From Moorena sp. SIOASIH (GTDB taxonomy: Bacteria; Cyanobacteriota; Cyanobacteriia; Cyanobacteriales; Coleofasciculaceae): a stretch of DNA of 64,000 nt. The stretch spans positions 278,045 through 342,044 of the forward strand of contig NZ_JAAHIH010000008.1 of NCBI RefSeq assembly GCF_010671925.1, written 5' to 3'. The translations under genes and the position numbers were made by a program. Shown piece by piece: positions 7,492 to 15,176 of the stretch. Numbering within the stretch: position 1 is the stretch's first letter; every line of letters begins with the position of its first letter. The notes beneath the pieces were generated by a model that saw nothing but the letters and a program-made list of their open reading frames with translations, searched no databases and was not told the DNA's origin.

Positions 7492-8850
7492 ATGCCCTAT
7501 CATACATTGGTGCTAAGTCAATATCGAGCTGCCCTCCAGTCCCTAGCCACAGATTCTCCCTTGACTGATCAACAAGCTCTAGAGATTCTGTGTGCCAGAG
7601 ATGCACTCAACAATGCCCTCACTCAGGAACCCTTCATACCTGCAGAGCTTCTAGAGTGCATCCATGAGCTAGATGCCCAACTCCAACAACAGGGACAACG
7701 GATTGACCAAGCTCTCGAACTTTCTACCTATCGCCACAGCCTACCCGCAAAGCCTAAGGGCTGGTGGTGGTATCTGGATCAACAGCGTCCTCCTCATCCC
7801 CTAGATCGTTACGACTGGGTGTTTAAGGGTCTGACCTTTGGAAGTTGGAGTGTGAGTCTGGCTCTGCTAGTCAACATTGCCAGTCGTTTCTTAAGTGGTG
7901 GTCTCGATGTGGTTGGCACTTCCGCGATCATTGTACCAACTCTGATCACTCTGCTGAAAGCCAAAAGTGACCTTACCGAAGAAGACCAAAAAGATAACGA
8001 TTTCTCAGAAGCATTGAAAAAAGGTTTTGAGGAATTGCTGATTAGTTGGAAAGTGCCCAAGTTTCTTCATGCTGAAACTAAGTTTCTCTCCACTATCGCT
8101 CTACTGTTGGGATTGCTAGGGTTTTGGTATAGCCTACCCAGGATTTCAGGTATTTACGATCGACGTGGCTTCGACCACTATAAAGCAGGTGAGCTTAGTA
8201 GTGCTGAAGCCAACTACCAAAGAGCGATTGCCCTTGATCCTGATAATGCTAACGCCCATTACAAACTGGCCGTAGTCTATGAAGACTGGTTACAGCTCAA
8301 GAAATCAAAGCAAGAGTACCAACTGGCGGTAAGTGGCAAAATTCCTAGGGCATACAACAACTTGGCCAGACTCTACATTCTAGAAAAGGACTATCCTAAA
8401 GCGGCAAACCTTTTAGTTGAAGGTCTAAAACTTACCACCAAGCAATCAGTTTATCCACAGGATAAATACAATTTATATAAAAATCTAGGGTGGGTAAGAT
8501 TCAAACAAAACCGGGATTATGAAGCTAAAATTGCCCTGGACAAAGCTATCAACATTGCCAAGGATCCAGATGTGGCCAAATATCTGCCCAATCGTGCCTC
8601 TGCCTCTTGTATTTTAGCTCAGGTACTTGAACGCCAGGAAAAACCTGAAGCTCCCAATAAATCTCTCAAGCAATGGGAACATTGTCGCAATTTAATCATC
8701 GGAAATCCCAGGATTTCAAAACCAAACAAATTGCTGGATCTAACTAATGATTTAGGAATAGGAAATCCTTGGATTCCAGAAGAAGACACCTGGTTACATC
8801 TAGCTAATCAACGTATTCAGAAAGCTCAACAACAGAAACAAAGGCCATGA
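7492..8850 (+). CDS. Membrane protein with TPR repeats
   Basis: A 452-residue protein with ATG at 7492. There is a helical N-terminal region (1-100) and two hydrophobic segments at about 115-160 (SWSVSLALLVNIASRFL and VVGTSAIIVPTLITLL). A soluble loop follows, then a third segment near 205 (TIALLLGLLGFWYSL). From about 225 there are TPR-like units (FDHYKAGELSSAEANYQRAIALDPDNANAHYKLA). Its stop overlaps the next ATG (ATGA at 8847-8850), so it is translationally coupled to the following TPR gene. It is likely a membrane-bound scaffold working with the CHAT protein upstream. The partner role is inferred from position; the domains are read directly. Confidence 0.7.
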   Translation: MPYHTLVLSQYRAALQSLATDSPLTDQQALEILCARDALNNALTQEPFIPAELLECIHELDAQLQQQGQRIDQALELSTYRHSLPAKPKGWWWYLDQQRPPHPLDRYDWVFKGLTFGSWSVSLALLVNIASRFLSGGLDVVGTSAIIVPTLITLLKAKSDLTEEDQKDNDFSEALKKGFEELLISWKVPKFLHAETKFLSTIALLLGLLGFWYSLPRISGIYDRRGFDHYKAGELSSAEANYQRAIALDPDNANAHYKLAVVYEDWLQLKKSKQEYQLAVSGKIPRAYNNLARLYILEKDYPKAANLLVEGLKLTTKQSVYPQDKYNLYKNLGWVRFKQNRDYEAKIALDKAINIAKDPDVAKYLPNRASASCILAQVLERQEKPEAPNKSLKQWEHCRNLIIGNPRISKPNKLLDLTNDLGIGNPWIPEEDTWLHLANQRIQKAQQQKQRP

Positions 8851-9986
8851 TTTGGAAACGTCTATTCTCCATCTCCCTACTTTCCACGGTTCTAATCGCG
8901 ATCGCAGCTCCAGCAACTATTCCGGCTGAAGGTCTCTACTACATCGCAGCTGTCACAGGAGATGTTCAAGTGAAACGTCGCCTGTGGTTTGGTTATCGTC
9001 GGGCTTACAAAGGAGATCGCCTCAAGCTCACAGACCAGATCTGGGTCAAAAACCCTCAGTCCTCTGCTACAGTTTCCTGCAATAATCTCAGTAATTGGCA
9101 AGTTCCTGTAGGAACAGCTTTTAAGGTGTCTGAAGGTTGCTCAAATTCAGGAATATTGTTCCAACCGGGAGATGATCTTCCACCTGGACGTGGCATAGGA
9201 AACGAAAACCTTCCCGACCTGATCAGTCCTAGGAATACAGCACTACGTCCTAATCAACCCCTGACCCTGCGCTGGCATGGGGTGAAAGAAGCCACCCACT
9301 ATGATGTTACTATTAAGTATCTGGCAACACCAGTGTGGGAAAAACGGGTATCTGAACCCATAGTTGATTATCCTGATAGCTCCCAACTCCGACGGGATCG
9401 GGATTATTTTATTGTGGTAACTGCTAGTACCGGTGTGTCTTCACCTGAAAATCCCAATCAAGAGCCAGCTCCCACCATTACCCTGCTGACGGATGAGCAG
9501 GAACAGGAGCTAAAGAAAAACCTAGCTCAGATTGAGACACAAAATCTGGATGCAGATGCCAAAGCTCAGGGCAAAGCTCATCTTTATCACAGCACTTGCC
9601 AAGATCTAAATTATCCCAACACTTGTCTCAATCAGAATGCCATTGAGGTTTTAGAAACAAGAATCAAAGCTGGTACAGACAATGCTGCCATTTATCAGCT
9701 CCAAGCTGACATGTATAAGCGCATTGAACTAAAGCGGAAGGCTCAGCAGCGTTACCGCACAGCCCTGGCACTGGCCAAAAAGGCTAATAATTTGCCATTG
9801 CAGGCAGAAATTCAAGAACAGCTTGGTGAGATTGCCCACAACCTAGAAGAGTTTGCTGAAGCGGTTGAGCGGCTAGAGGCTGCTGAGGGAATTTATCAAA
9901 AGCTTTTAAATTTGGAAGATCCAGAGGCACAAGGGAAGTTAGAGGAGCTAAGGAATGATATTGAGGATTCTCGACAGAGGATTTGA
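8847..9986 (+). CDS. Secreted protein with FecR-like region and TPR repeats
   Basis: A 379-residue protein starting in the ATGA overlap. It has a signal peptide (SISLLSTVLIAIAAPATIPA). A region at about 30-110 (AAVTGDVQVKRRLWFGYRRA, GDRLKLTDQIWV) resembles the FecR-like beta fold often found with envelope stress or signalling proteins. A beta-sandwich-like stretch follows around 125-215 (SPRNTALRPNQPLTLRWHGV). The C-terminal half is alpha-helical with TPR-like units (AAIYQLQADMYKRIELKRKA). Four Cys lie in pairs. With the two genes upstream it forms a CHAT/TPR/TPR set; together they may build an envelope complex. The precise role is unknown. Confidence 0.65.
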   Translation: MIWKRLFSISLLSTVLIAIAAPATIPAEGLYYIAAVTGDVQVKRRLWFGYRRAYKGDRLKLTDQIWVKNPQSSATVSCNNLSNWQVPVGTAFKVSEGCSNSGILFQPGDDLPPGRGIGNENLPDLISPRNTALRPNQPLTLRWHGVKEATHYDVTIKYLATPVWEKRVSEPIVDYPDSSQLRRDRDYFIVVTASTGVSSPENPNQEPAPTITLLTDEQEQELKKNLAQIETQNLDADAKAQGKAHLYHSTCQDLNYPNTCLNQNAIEVLETRIKAGTDNAAIYQLQADMYKRIELKRKAQQRYRTALALAKKANNLPLQAEIQEQLGEIAHNLEEFAEAVERLEAAEGIYQKLLNLEDPEAQGKLEELRNDIEDSRQRI

Positions 9987-9996
9987 GGGAAAATTG

Positions 9997-10144
9997 GGGG
10001 TTGCTGAATTGAAGTATCAATGCAGGATCTTTTGGTTTTGGGCAAGCCCCCTAAATCCCCCAACTTTGGGGGACTTTAAGAGTTTTGTTCCCCCCAAAAT
10101 TGGGGGGCTAGGGGGGCTCAATCATACCCAGAATCAGCAACACC
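9997..10144. mobile_element. Family A miniature inverted-repeat element (148 bp), copy 2
   Basis: The ends are GGGGTTGCTGA and the complement of GGTGTTGCTGA, each one base off the family sequence. A perfect 8-bp duplication GAAAATTG flanks it (9989-9996 and 10145-10152). Same length and hairpin core as the copy at 1930-2077. It sits ten bases after the stop of the preceding gene. Confidence 0.85.
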
Positions 10145-10271
10145 GAAAATTGAATGGGTAACTAAGTAGTCAGGGGTCAGCTATCAGCTATCAGCCAAAG
10201 GCCAATGACTGACCGCTGACCGCTGACCGCTGACTGCTTTAGGTTTGTTATAAAAATCGAAACGCTGAAAA

Positions 10272-11656
10272 CCCCGTGTCTTTAGACCGGGGATGAAAGC
10301 GAATAGCGGCTTTAGCCGCCTGTGAAAAATATTCTTTAAAAATCCGGAATCTTAGTCTAGGTGTTGTAGAATAAAAATGGATACAGTTGAGGTCGAAGCT
10401 GATGATCATACTAGAGTTTAAAGCGAAAGGAAATAAACATCAATATTTCGCTATTGATGAGGCTATTCGGACTGTTAAATTCATTCGCAATAGTTGTCTC
10501 AGATATTGGATGGACAATAAAGGGGTTAATAAATTTGACCTTAACAAATACAGTGCAGTTCTAGCCAATAATTTCCCTTTTGCTAATGAGTTGAACTCTA
10601 CAGCTCGTCAGTCTAGTGCCGAAAGAGCATGGTCATCAATCATTCGGTTCTTTGATAACTGTAAGAAAAAGGTACCCGGCAAAAAAGGCTTTCCTAAATT
10701 CCAGAAAAACTGCCGTTCAGTGGAGTATAAACAGTCTGGCTGGAAGTTGTCCCCTGACAAGAAGTCAATTACATTTAGTGACAAGAAGGGGATTGGAAAA
10801 CTCAAAATTAAAGGTACATGGGACTTATGGCGTTTCGATAAAAAACAGATTAAGCGGGTTCGGATAGTCCGTCGAGCTGATGGCTACTATGTCCAGTTTT
10901 GTATTTCAGTTGACATCAAAGAAGAATTAGAACCAACTGGAACGGCTGTCGGCCTGGATGTTGGACTAAAAGAGTTCTATACTGATTCCACTGGTAACAC
11001 TGAACCTAACCCCCGTTTTTACAGGACGGGAGAAAAACGCCTTAAGTTCTATCAGCGCAGAGTTTCTAGAAAAAAGAAAGGCTCATCTAACCGTAAAAAG
11101 GCCATTAATAGACTAGGCAGACATCACCTTAAAATAAGTAGGCAGCGTGAAGAACATGCCAAGAGAATGGCGCGTTGCGTAGTCCGATCTAACGATCTGG
11201 TTGCCTATGAAGATTTAAGGGTAAAAAATCTGGCTAAAAACCATTGTCTTGCTAAGTCTATTAATGACGCAGGTTGGTATCAATTCAGGAAATGGATGGA
11301 GCATTTTGGCACAAAATTTGGAAAGGTAACGGTTGCAGTAAATCCCGCCTATACCAGCCAAAATTGTTCCAACTGCGGTGAGGTTGTTAAAAAGTCTCTA
11401 TCAACTAGGACTCACACCTGTAAATGTGGATGTGAACTTGATAGAGATGTTCCTTCGGAACCGCTTCGCGAACACAATGCCGCCATAAATATCCTAAAAA
11501 GAGCCTTGAGTACGGTGGGGCACACCGGAACTTGGGTTGTCAAAAACCTAAACGCTTCAGGAGATCCGACCTCTACTCTTCCTGGTTCCGGCCAGCTATA
11601 CGCAAGTTAGATCGTTGAGTGAAGAATCCCCGCGTCTTTAGACCGGGGAGTGTCAA
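10272..11656 (+). mobile_element. IS200/IS605-type element carrying tnpB only
   Basis: The left end has a subterminal hairpin at 10272-10292 (CCCCG, GTC loop GAC, CGGGG). The right end has the matching hairpin at 11628-11648, followed by AGTGTCAA at 11649-11656. Between them is only tnpB; no tnpA is present, so movement would need a transposase in trans. By analogy with studied elements of this kind, the 3' end of tnpB plus the right end would encode the guide (omega/re) RNA. The outer left boundary is approximate. Confidence 0.75.
10402..11610 (+). CDS. tnpB: RNA-guided endonuclease TnpB (IS200/IS605 accessory protein)
   Basis: Start chosen at the ATG at 10402 (MIILEFKAKGNKH), typical for TnpB; a TTG at 10387 is possible. 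The N-terminal helix-turn-helix/OrfB region is followed by RuvC-I (GLDVGLKEF, Asp186 from this start), RuvC-II (VAYEDLRVKNL, Glu270), a four-Cys zinc ribbon (NCSNCG and CKCGCELD), and RuvC-III. Known TnpB proteins are guided DNA nucleases that help keep the element in place. Oddity: in RuvC-III the usual DRDxNAAxNI reads DRD-VPSEPLRE-HNAAINI, an eight-residue in-frame insertion encoded by a palindromic repeat (about 11449-11472) that may damage activity. About 403 residues. Confidence 0.9.
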   Translation: MIILEFKAKGNKHQYFAIDEAIRTVKFIRNSCLRYWMDNKGVNKFDLNKYSAVLANNFPFANELNSTARQSSAERAWSSIIRFFDNCKKKVPGKKGFPKFQKNCRSVEYKQSGWKLSPDKKSITFSDKKGIGKLKIKGTWDLWRFDKKQIKRVRIVRRADGYYVQFCISVDIKEELEPTGTAVGLDVGLKEFYTDSTGNTEPNPRFYRTGEKRLKFYQRRVSRKKKGSSNRKKAINRLGRHHLKISRQREEHAKRMARCVVRSNDLVAYEDLRVKNLAKNHCLAKSINDAGWYQFRKWMEHFGTKFGKVTVAVNPAYTSQNCSNCGEVVKKSLSTRTHTCKCGCELDRDVPSEPLREHNAAINILKRALSTVGHTGTWVVKNLNASGDPTSTLPGSGQLYAS

Positions 11657-11695
11657 GATCACCTTTTGGACAAATGTTGTTGAATCGGAAACCAG

Positions 11696-12715
11696 ATGAG
11701 TGACTTGGATTCAGGGAAGTATCGGCAACTACTAGTAGAAGTCAAGGAGCGCATTCGCCAGGCCCAGTACCAATCCCTCAAAGCAGTCAACAAGGAATTA
11801 ATTACTCTTTATTGGGATATTGGACGGTTAATTGTGACCCGTCAACAGGGAGAAACCTGGGGTAAGTCAGTCGTAGAACAACTAGCAAAAGACTTACAAG
11901 CGAAGTTTCCAGGTATCAGTGGCTTTTCGGTTCGTAATATCTGGAATATGCGCAATTTATATCTCACCTACTCTCAAAATGAAAAACTGCAACCAATGGT
12001 TGCAGAAATTGCTTGGAGTCATAATTTGGTGATTATGCAAAAGTGTAAAAATGACTTACATCGAGAGTTTTATATCCGGATGACGCGGAAATTTGGCTGG
12101 ACAAAAAATGTTTTGATTCACCAAATAGAGAATCAAACCTACGAGAAAACGTTGCTGAATCAAACGAATTTTGAACAGACAGTTTCCGAGGATATTCGTA
12201 AGCAAGCTAAGTTAGCCGTTAAAGATGAGTACATCTTTGATTTTTTGGAGCTAGCCGATCAGTACAGTGAGCGTCAGTTAGAGCAAGCAATTCTAGCCAA
12301 GGTCGAACCATTTTTACGGGAAATGGGAGGAATGTTTGCTTTCATTGGCAGTCAGTATCGCTTAGAAATTAGCAACAAAGAGTATTTTATTGATTTGCTG
12401 TTATTTCATCGCCATCTAAAATGTTTGGTAGCCATCGATTTAAAAATAGGGGAGTTTTTGCCAGAATATATAGGCAAGATGCAGTTTTATTTGGCAGCGT
12501 TAGATGACAAAGTGAGGCTAGAAGAGGAGAATTCTGCCATAGGAATTATTCTGTGCAAGTCTAAGGATAAGACCATTGTGGAATATGCCTTGAAAGAGTC
12601 AAACAAACCCATTGGTGTTGCTACTTATCGAATAGTTTCAACGTTACCACAACAATTGCAGAATCAACTTCCTGCACCTGAACAAGTAGCTCTGTTATTG
12701 GAGGGGGTGGAGTGA
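11696..12715 (+). CDS. YhcG-type (DUF1016) PDDEXK nuclease domain protein
   Basis: A 339-residue protein. The N-terminal DUF1016 region is helical (LITLYWDIGRLIVTRQQ, SGFSVRNIWNMRNLY). The C-terminal PDDEXK-type nuclease fold carries FIDLLLFHRHLKCLVAIDLK; candidate metal residues are Asp233, Asp248 and Lys250. YhcG-type proteins are nuclease-fold proteins of uncertain role, often found near mobile DNA or restriction systems. Here the gene lies directly after an IS200/IS605 element and is followed by a 123-bp duplicated piece of itself. Length is normal for the family. It appears intact and monocistronic. Confidence 0.85.
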   Translation: MSDLDSGKYRQLLVEVKERIRQAQYQSLKAVNKELITLYWDIGRLIVTRQQGETWGKSVVEQLAKDLQAKFPGISGFSVRNIWNMRNLYLTYSQNEKLQPMVAEIAWSHNLVIMQKCKNDLHREFYIRMTRKFGWTKNVLIHQIENQTYEKTLLNQTNFEQTVSEDIRKQAKLAVKDEYIFDFLELADQYSERQLEQAILAKVEPFLREMGGMFAFIGSQYRLEISNKEYFIDLLLFHRHLKCLVAIDLKIGEFLPEYIGKMQFYLAALDDKVRLEEENSAIGIILCKSKDKTIVEYALKESNKPIGVATYRIVSTLPQQLQNQLPAPEQVALLLEGVE

Positions 12716-12757
12716 TAGTAACCATTAGCTGTTCGCGTAGCGCATAAGCTGAATCCC

Positions 12758-12880
12758 TTAGAAATTAGCAACAAAGAGTATTTTATTAATTTGCTGTTAT
12801 TTTATGGCCGTCTCAACTGTTTGGTAGCCATCGATTTAAAAATAGGATAGTTTTTGTCGTAATATATAGGCAAGATGCAG
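12758..12880 (+). pseudogene. Duplicated fragment of the preceding nuclease gene
   Basis: These 123 bases match 12362-12484, inside the YhcG-type gene, with no indels but about ten to fifteen substitutions. One substitution gives a TAG stop in the former frame. The fragment covers the catalytic LEISNKEYFI...VAIDLK stretch. It is a partial segmental copy, separated from the intact gene by a short GTTCGCGTAGCGC repeat. Confidence 0.85.
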
Positions 12881-12902
12881 TAGGTCAGAGTGATGAGGTA
12901 GA

Positions 12903-13346
12903 ATGGTAAATCAGTTTATGCTAGCAGCATTTAAAGAAGCTCAGATGGGTTTCCAAGAGGGAGGAATACCTATCGGTTCAGTTGTGGTTAAGGGCGGTAA
13001 AATTGTAGGGCGTGGACACAACAGGAGAGTCCAAAAAGGTAGTGCAATCCTTCATGGCGAGATGGATGCTCTTGAGCATGTTGGCTCTCAACCTGCTTCT
13101 TTTTATCAAGATGTAGTTTTGTACACTACATTATCCCCATGTAGTATGTGTACTGGTGCTATTTTGTTGTACAAGATCCCTCATGTTGTGATTGGGGAAA
13201 ACAAAACTTTTTTAGGTGAGGAAGAATTACTCCGTTCTAGAGGTGTGATTGTTGAGGTTTTAAACGACGATAGTTGCTATCAATTAATGCAAGACTTTAT
13301 TCTGAATAACTCTAAACTTTGGAATGAGGATATTGGTGTTGTGTAA
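12903..13346 (+). CDS. Cytosine deaminase, yeast FCY1 type
   Basis: A 147-residue zinc-dependent deaminase that would convert cytosine to uracil and ammonia in pyrimidine salvage. The zinc and catalytic motif is complete: His51-Gly-Glu53 (LHGEMDALE) and Cys80-Ser-Met-Cys83 (LSPCSMCTGAI). GYKEGG/GFQEGG-type N terminus, YTTLSPC, IPHVVIGENKTF and a C terminus WNEDIGVV follow the yeast enzyme much more closely than bacterial CodA (an unrelated amidohydrolase) or TadA. The stop codon lies inside the first bases of a family C miniature element. The gene stands alone among transposon debris; gain by transfer is plausible but not shown. Confidence 0.85.
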   Translation: MVNQFMLAAFKEAQMGFQEGGIPIGSVVVKGGKIVGRGHNRRVQKGSAILHGEMDALEHVGSQPASFYQDVVLYTTLSPCSMCTGAILLYKIPHVVIGENKTFLGEEELLRSRGVIVEVLNDDSCYQLMQDFILNNSKLWNEDIGVV

Positions 13347-13462
13347 GCATTCAGCGGTCAGCGGTCAGCGGTCAGCCTTTAACTGATAGCTGATAGCTGT
13401 TCCCGTAGCGTGCGTGGCACAGGCTTCTAGCCTGTGATCTAGCCCATTAGCTGATAGCTTAC
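13343..13462. mobile_element. Family C miniature element, copy 1 (120 bp)
   Basis: Left end GTAAGCATTCAGC, right end GCTGATAGCTTAC, inverted with mismatches. The interior is CGGTCAG- and GCTGATA-type tandem units plus a small palindrome (AGGCTTCTAGCCTG). The first bases, G-TAA, supply the stop codon of the cytosine deaminase gene. No target duplication is visible. Confidence 0.6.
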
Positions 13463-13798
13463 CTATGATAATCGCTATAAACTTAGTAAATTCAGGGATT
13501 GAATGCCGTCTTAGGGAACTTAACAGCAAGTTAATAAATTATTTTATACAGTACTGCATCGCTTTTTCTATCGATTCCAGTTTCAGATATCAACTGAAAA
13601 ACATCAAATATAGCACTTGTAAAACCTGCGCTACCATACCCTGTCGTAAATTCATCCAAACCCTGGGGCTATAAAGCTCTCTACTCATAGATCGTGGAAT
13701 TATTAAATAAATTTAAGTTCTCGTATCTATTGATACATGCTATAATTCCTGAGGCGATCTAGGTTCTTTTATCTATCAGGGCAACAGGAGCGATAAGA
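13463..13798. other. Intergenic stretch before the ferritin-like/LodA operon
   Basis: About 335 bases. A 69-codon open frame at 13465-13674 has no Shine-Dalgarno, an unusual composition and no recognisable family, and I do not accept it. The promoter of the following operon should lie near 13690-13780; the AT-rich TTGATACATGCTATAAT stretch (about 13729-13745) is the best candidate. Confidence 0.4.
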
Positions 13799-15115
13799 AT
13801 GACAGTTTCTGTACAAAAACCTCTACGACTGACCTATGAAGCAATTATTACGAAGGAAAAGCTGAGGGGTTCTCTTCAGGCAGCATTGTATCTAGAGTTT
13901 GCGACCATTCCTCCCTATTTGACAGCTGTTTATTCCATGAAAGATAAATCAGCTGAAGCCTATCAAATCATCAGAAGTGTGGCGTTGGAGGAAATGTTGC
14001 ATATTAATTTAGTATGCAATTTGCTACTGGCTATCGGTTATACTCCTCTATTCGTCAAACCAGCTAGTGATCCGTTTAATGGTCTGGTTAATGCTCCGGT
14101 TCCTTACATTTCGGAAATTACCTATCCTACCTATATATTGCCGAATTTCTACGAGGGTCCGTATGTGCAAATTCTGGCAGCATCTCCAGAATTAATCAAA
14201 CAGACATTCATGGCGATTGAGGAACCGATGCAGTCTAATCAGCCCCTGCCAGCACAAGGGGAGAAATTTACCAGCATTGGGCAAATCTATCAAGCCATTA
14301 AAGAAGGGTTTGAGTATCTCGACGCCAATATAGGTAGTGCAGCTCTGTTTTCCGGAACTCCTGAGCATCAGAAAACTAACTACTACTTTGGCAGCGGTGG
14401 TGGAAAAGCGATCGCAGTAACCAATCTCGAAACTGCTGAGCAAGCAATTGAGCAAATCGTACAACAGGGAGAAGGAGCAACTCCTCCTACCACAGAGTAT
14501 CGGCCTAAGCAACCCTATGGAACCTATAACCGATATGGTCATCGTAACGATGGTACCTACGGTCCAATTCTAGGGACTCCATTCGAGTTATCTCATTACT
14601 TTAAATTCAGGGATATCGCAGATGGGAAAATTCCCCTGCCATCAGCTTATCCGATGTTGCCCAATCCCTCAATAGCGAAGTTTACAGGGACACCTGCTGA
14701 AGAGCTTGCTAGTCACTTCCAAGATGACTACAGTCTGATGATCCGAGCGTTGGAACAAGCGTTTGCCGACAATACAGACACTCAAGCCTATTTCACAACT
14801 GTTGTTGAGCTGATGCAGGGTGTATTTCCCACCGTGATCACTCAGTTAATGAAAACTCCAATTTCGGCAGATACCAACTCAACTCTTGGTCCTACTGCTG
14901 GTCCTTGTTTTGAATATACATCAATAACTCTTCAGGAAATTACTGCTAAGGTCAGTAACTTGAAAAAGAAATGTCTTCAATCCCTCTTACCTAAGGATAA
15001 GTCTTCTCAGGATGAAGTCTCACGGGCCATGGCAGATACTTGGCATAAACTTGATGAAGCTCTTCAAAAAATCAGCAAAAAAATCGAGGGAACTCCCCTA
15101 GAGAAGCACTTGTAG
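13799..15115 (+). CDS. VioB-type ferritin-like domain protein
   Basis: A 438-residue soluble protein. The N-terminal half is a ferritin-like helical bundle of the type found in VioB/RebD/StaD (iminophenylpyruvate dimer synthase ferritin-like domain). The iron-ligand style motifs ALYLEFATIPPYLTA (about 28-42) and ALEEMLHINLVCNLL (about 62-76) are both intact. VioB and RebD are about 1000 residues; this protein is less than half, so it has only the ferritin-like part. It is first in an operon with a LodA-type oxidase 61 bases downstream and LodB, which suggests work on an amino acid oxidation product. The substrate is unknown. Confidence 0.75.
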   Translation: MTVSVQKPLRLTYEAIITKEKLRGSLQAALYLEFATIPPYLTAVYSMKDKSAEAYQIIRSVALEEMLHINLVCNLLLAIGYTPLFVKPASDPFNGLVNAPVPYISEITYPTYILPNFYEGPYVQILAASPELIKQTFMAIEEPMQSNQPLPAQGEKFTSIGQIYQAIKEGFEYLDANIGSAALFSGTPEHQKTNYYFGSGGGKAIAVTNLETAEQAIEQIVQQGEGATPPTTEYRPKQPYGTYNRYGHRNDGTYGPILGTPFELSHYFKFRDIADGKIPLPSAYPMLPNPSIAKFTGTPAEELASHFQDDYSLMIRALEQAFADNTDTQAYFTTVVELMQGVFPTVITQLMKTPISADTNSTLGPTAGPCFEYTSITLQEITAKVSNLKKKCLQSLLPKDKSSQDEVSRAMADTWHKLDEALQKISKKIEGTPLEKHL

Positions 15116-15176
15116 AGAAGTGATTAGAGAAGCGCTTGTCAAGCCTTTGATAAAACCCCAAGTAGAGCAAGTTTAA

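Noticed and set aside
13465..13674. Plus-strand open frame of 69 codons
   Set aside because: No Shine-Dalgarno, odd composition, no family, and placed in the upstream region of an operon.
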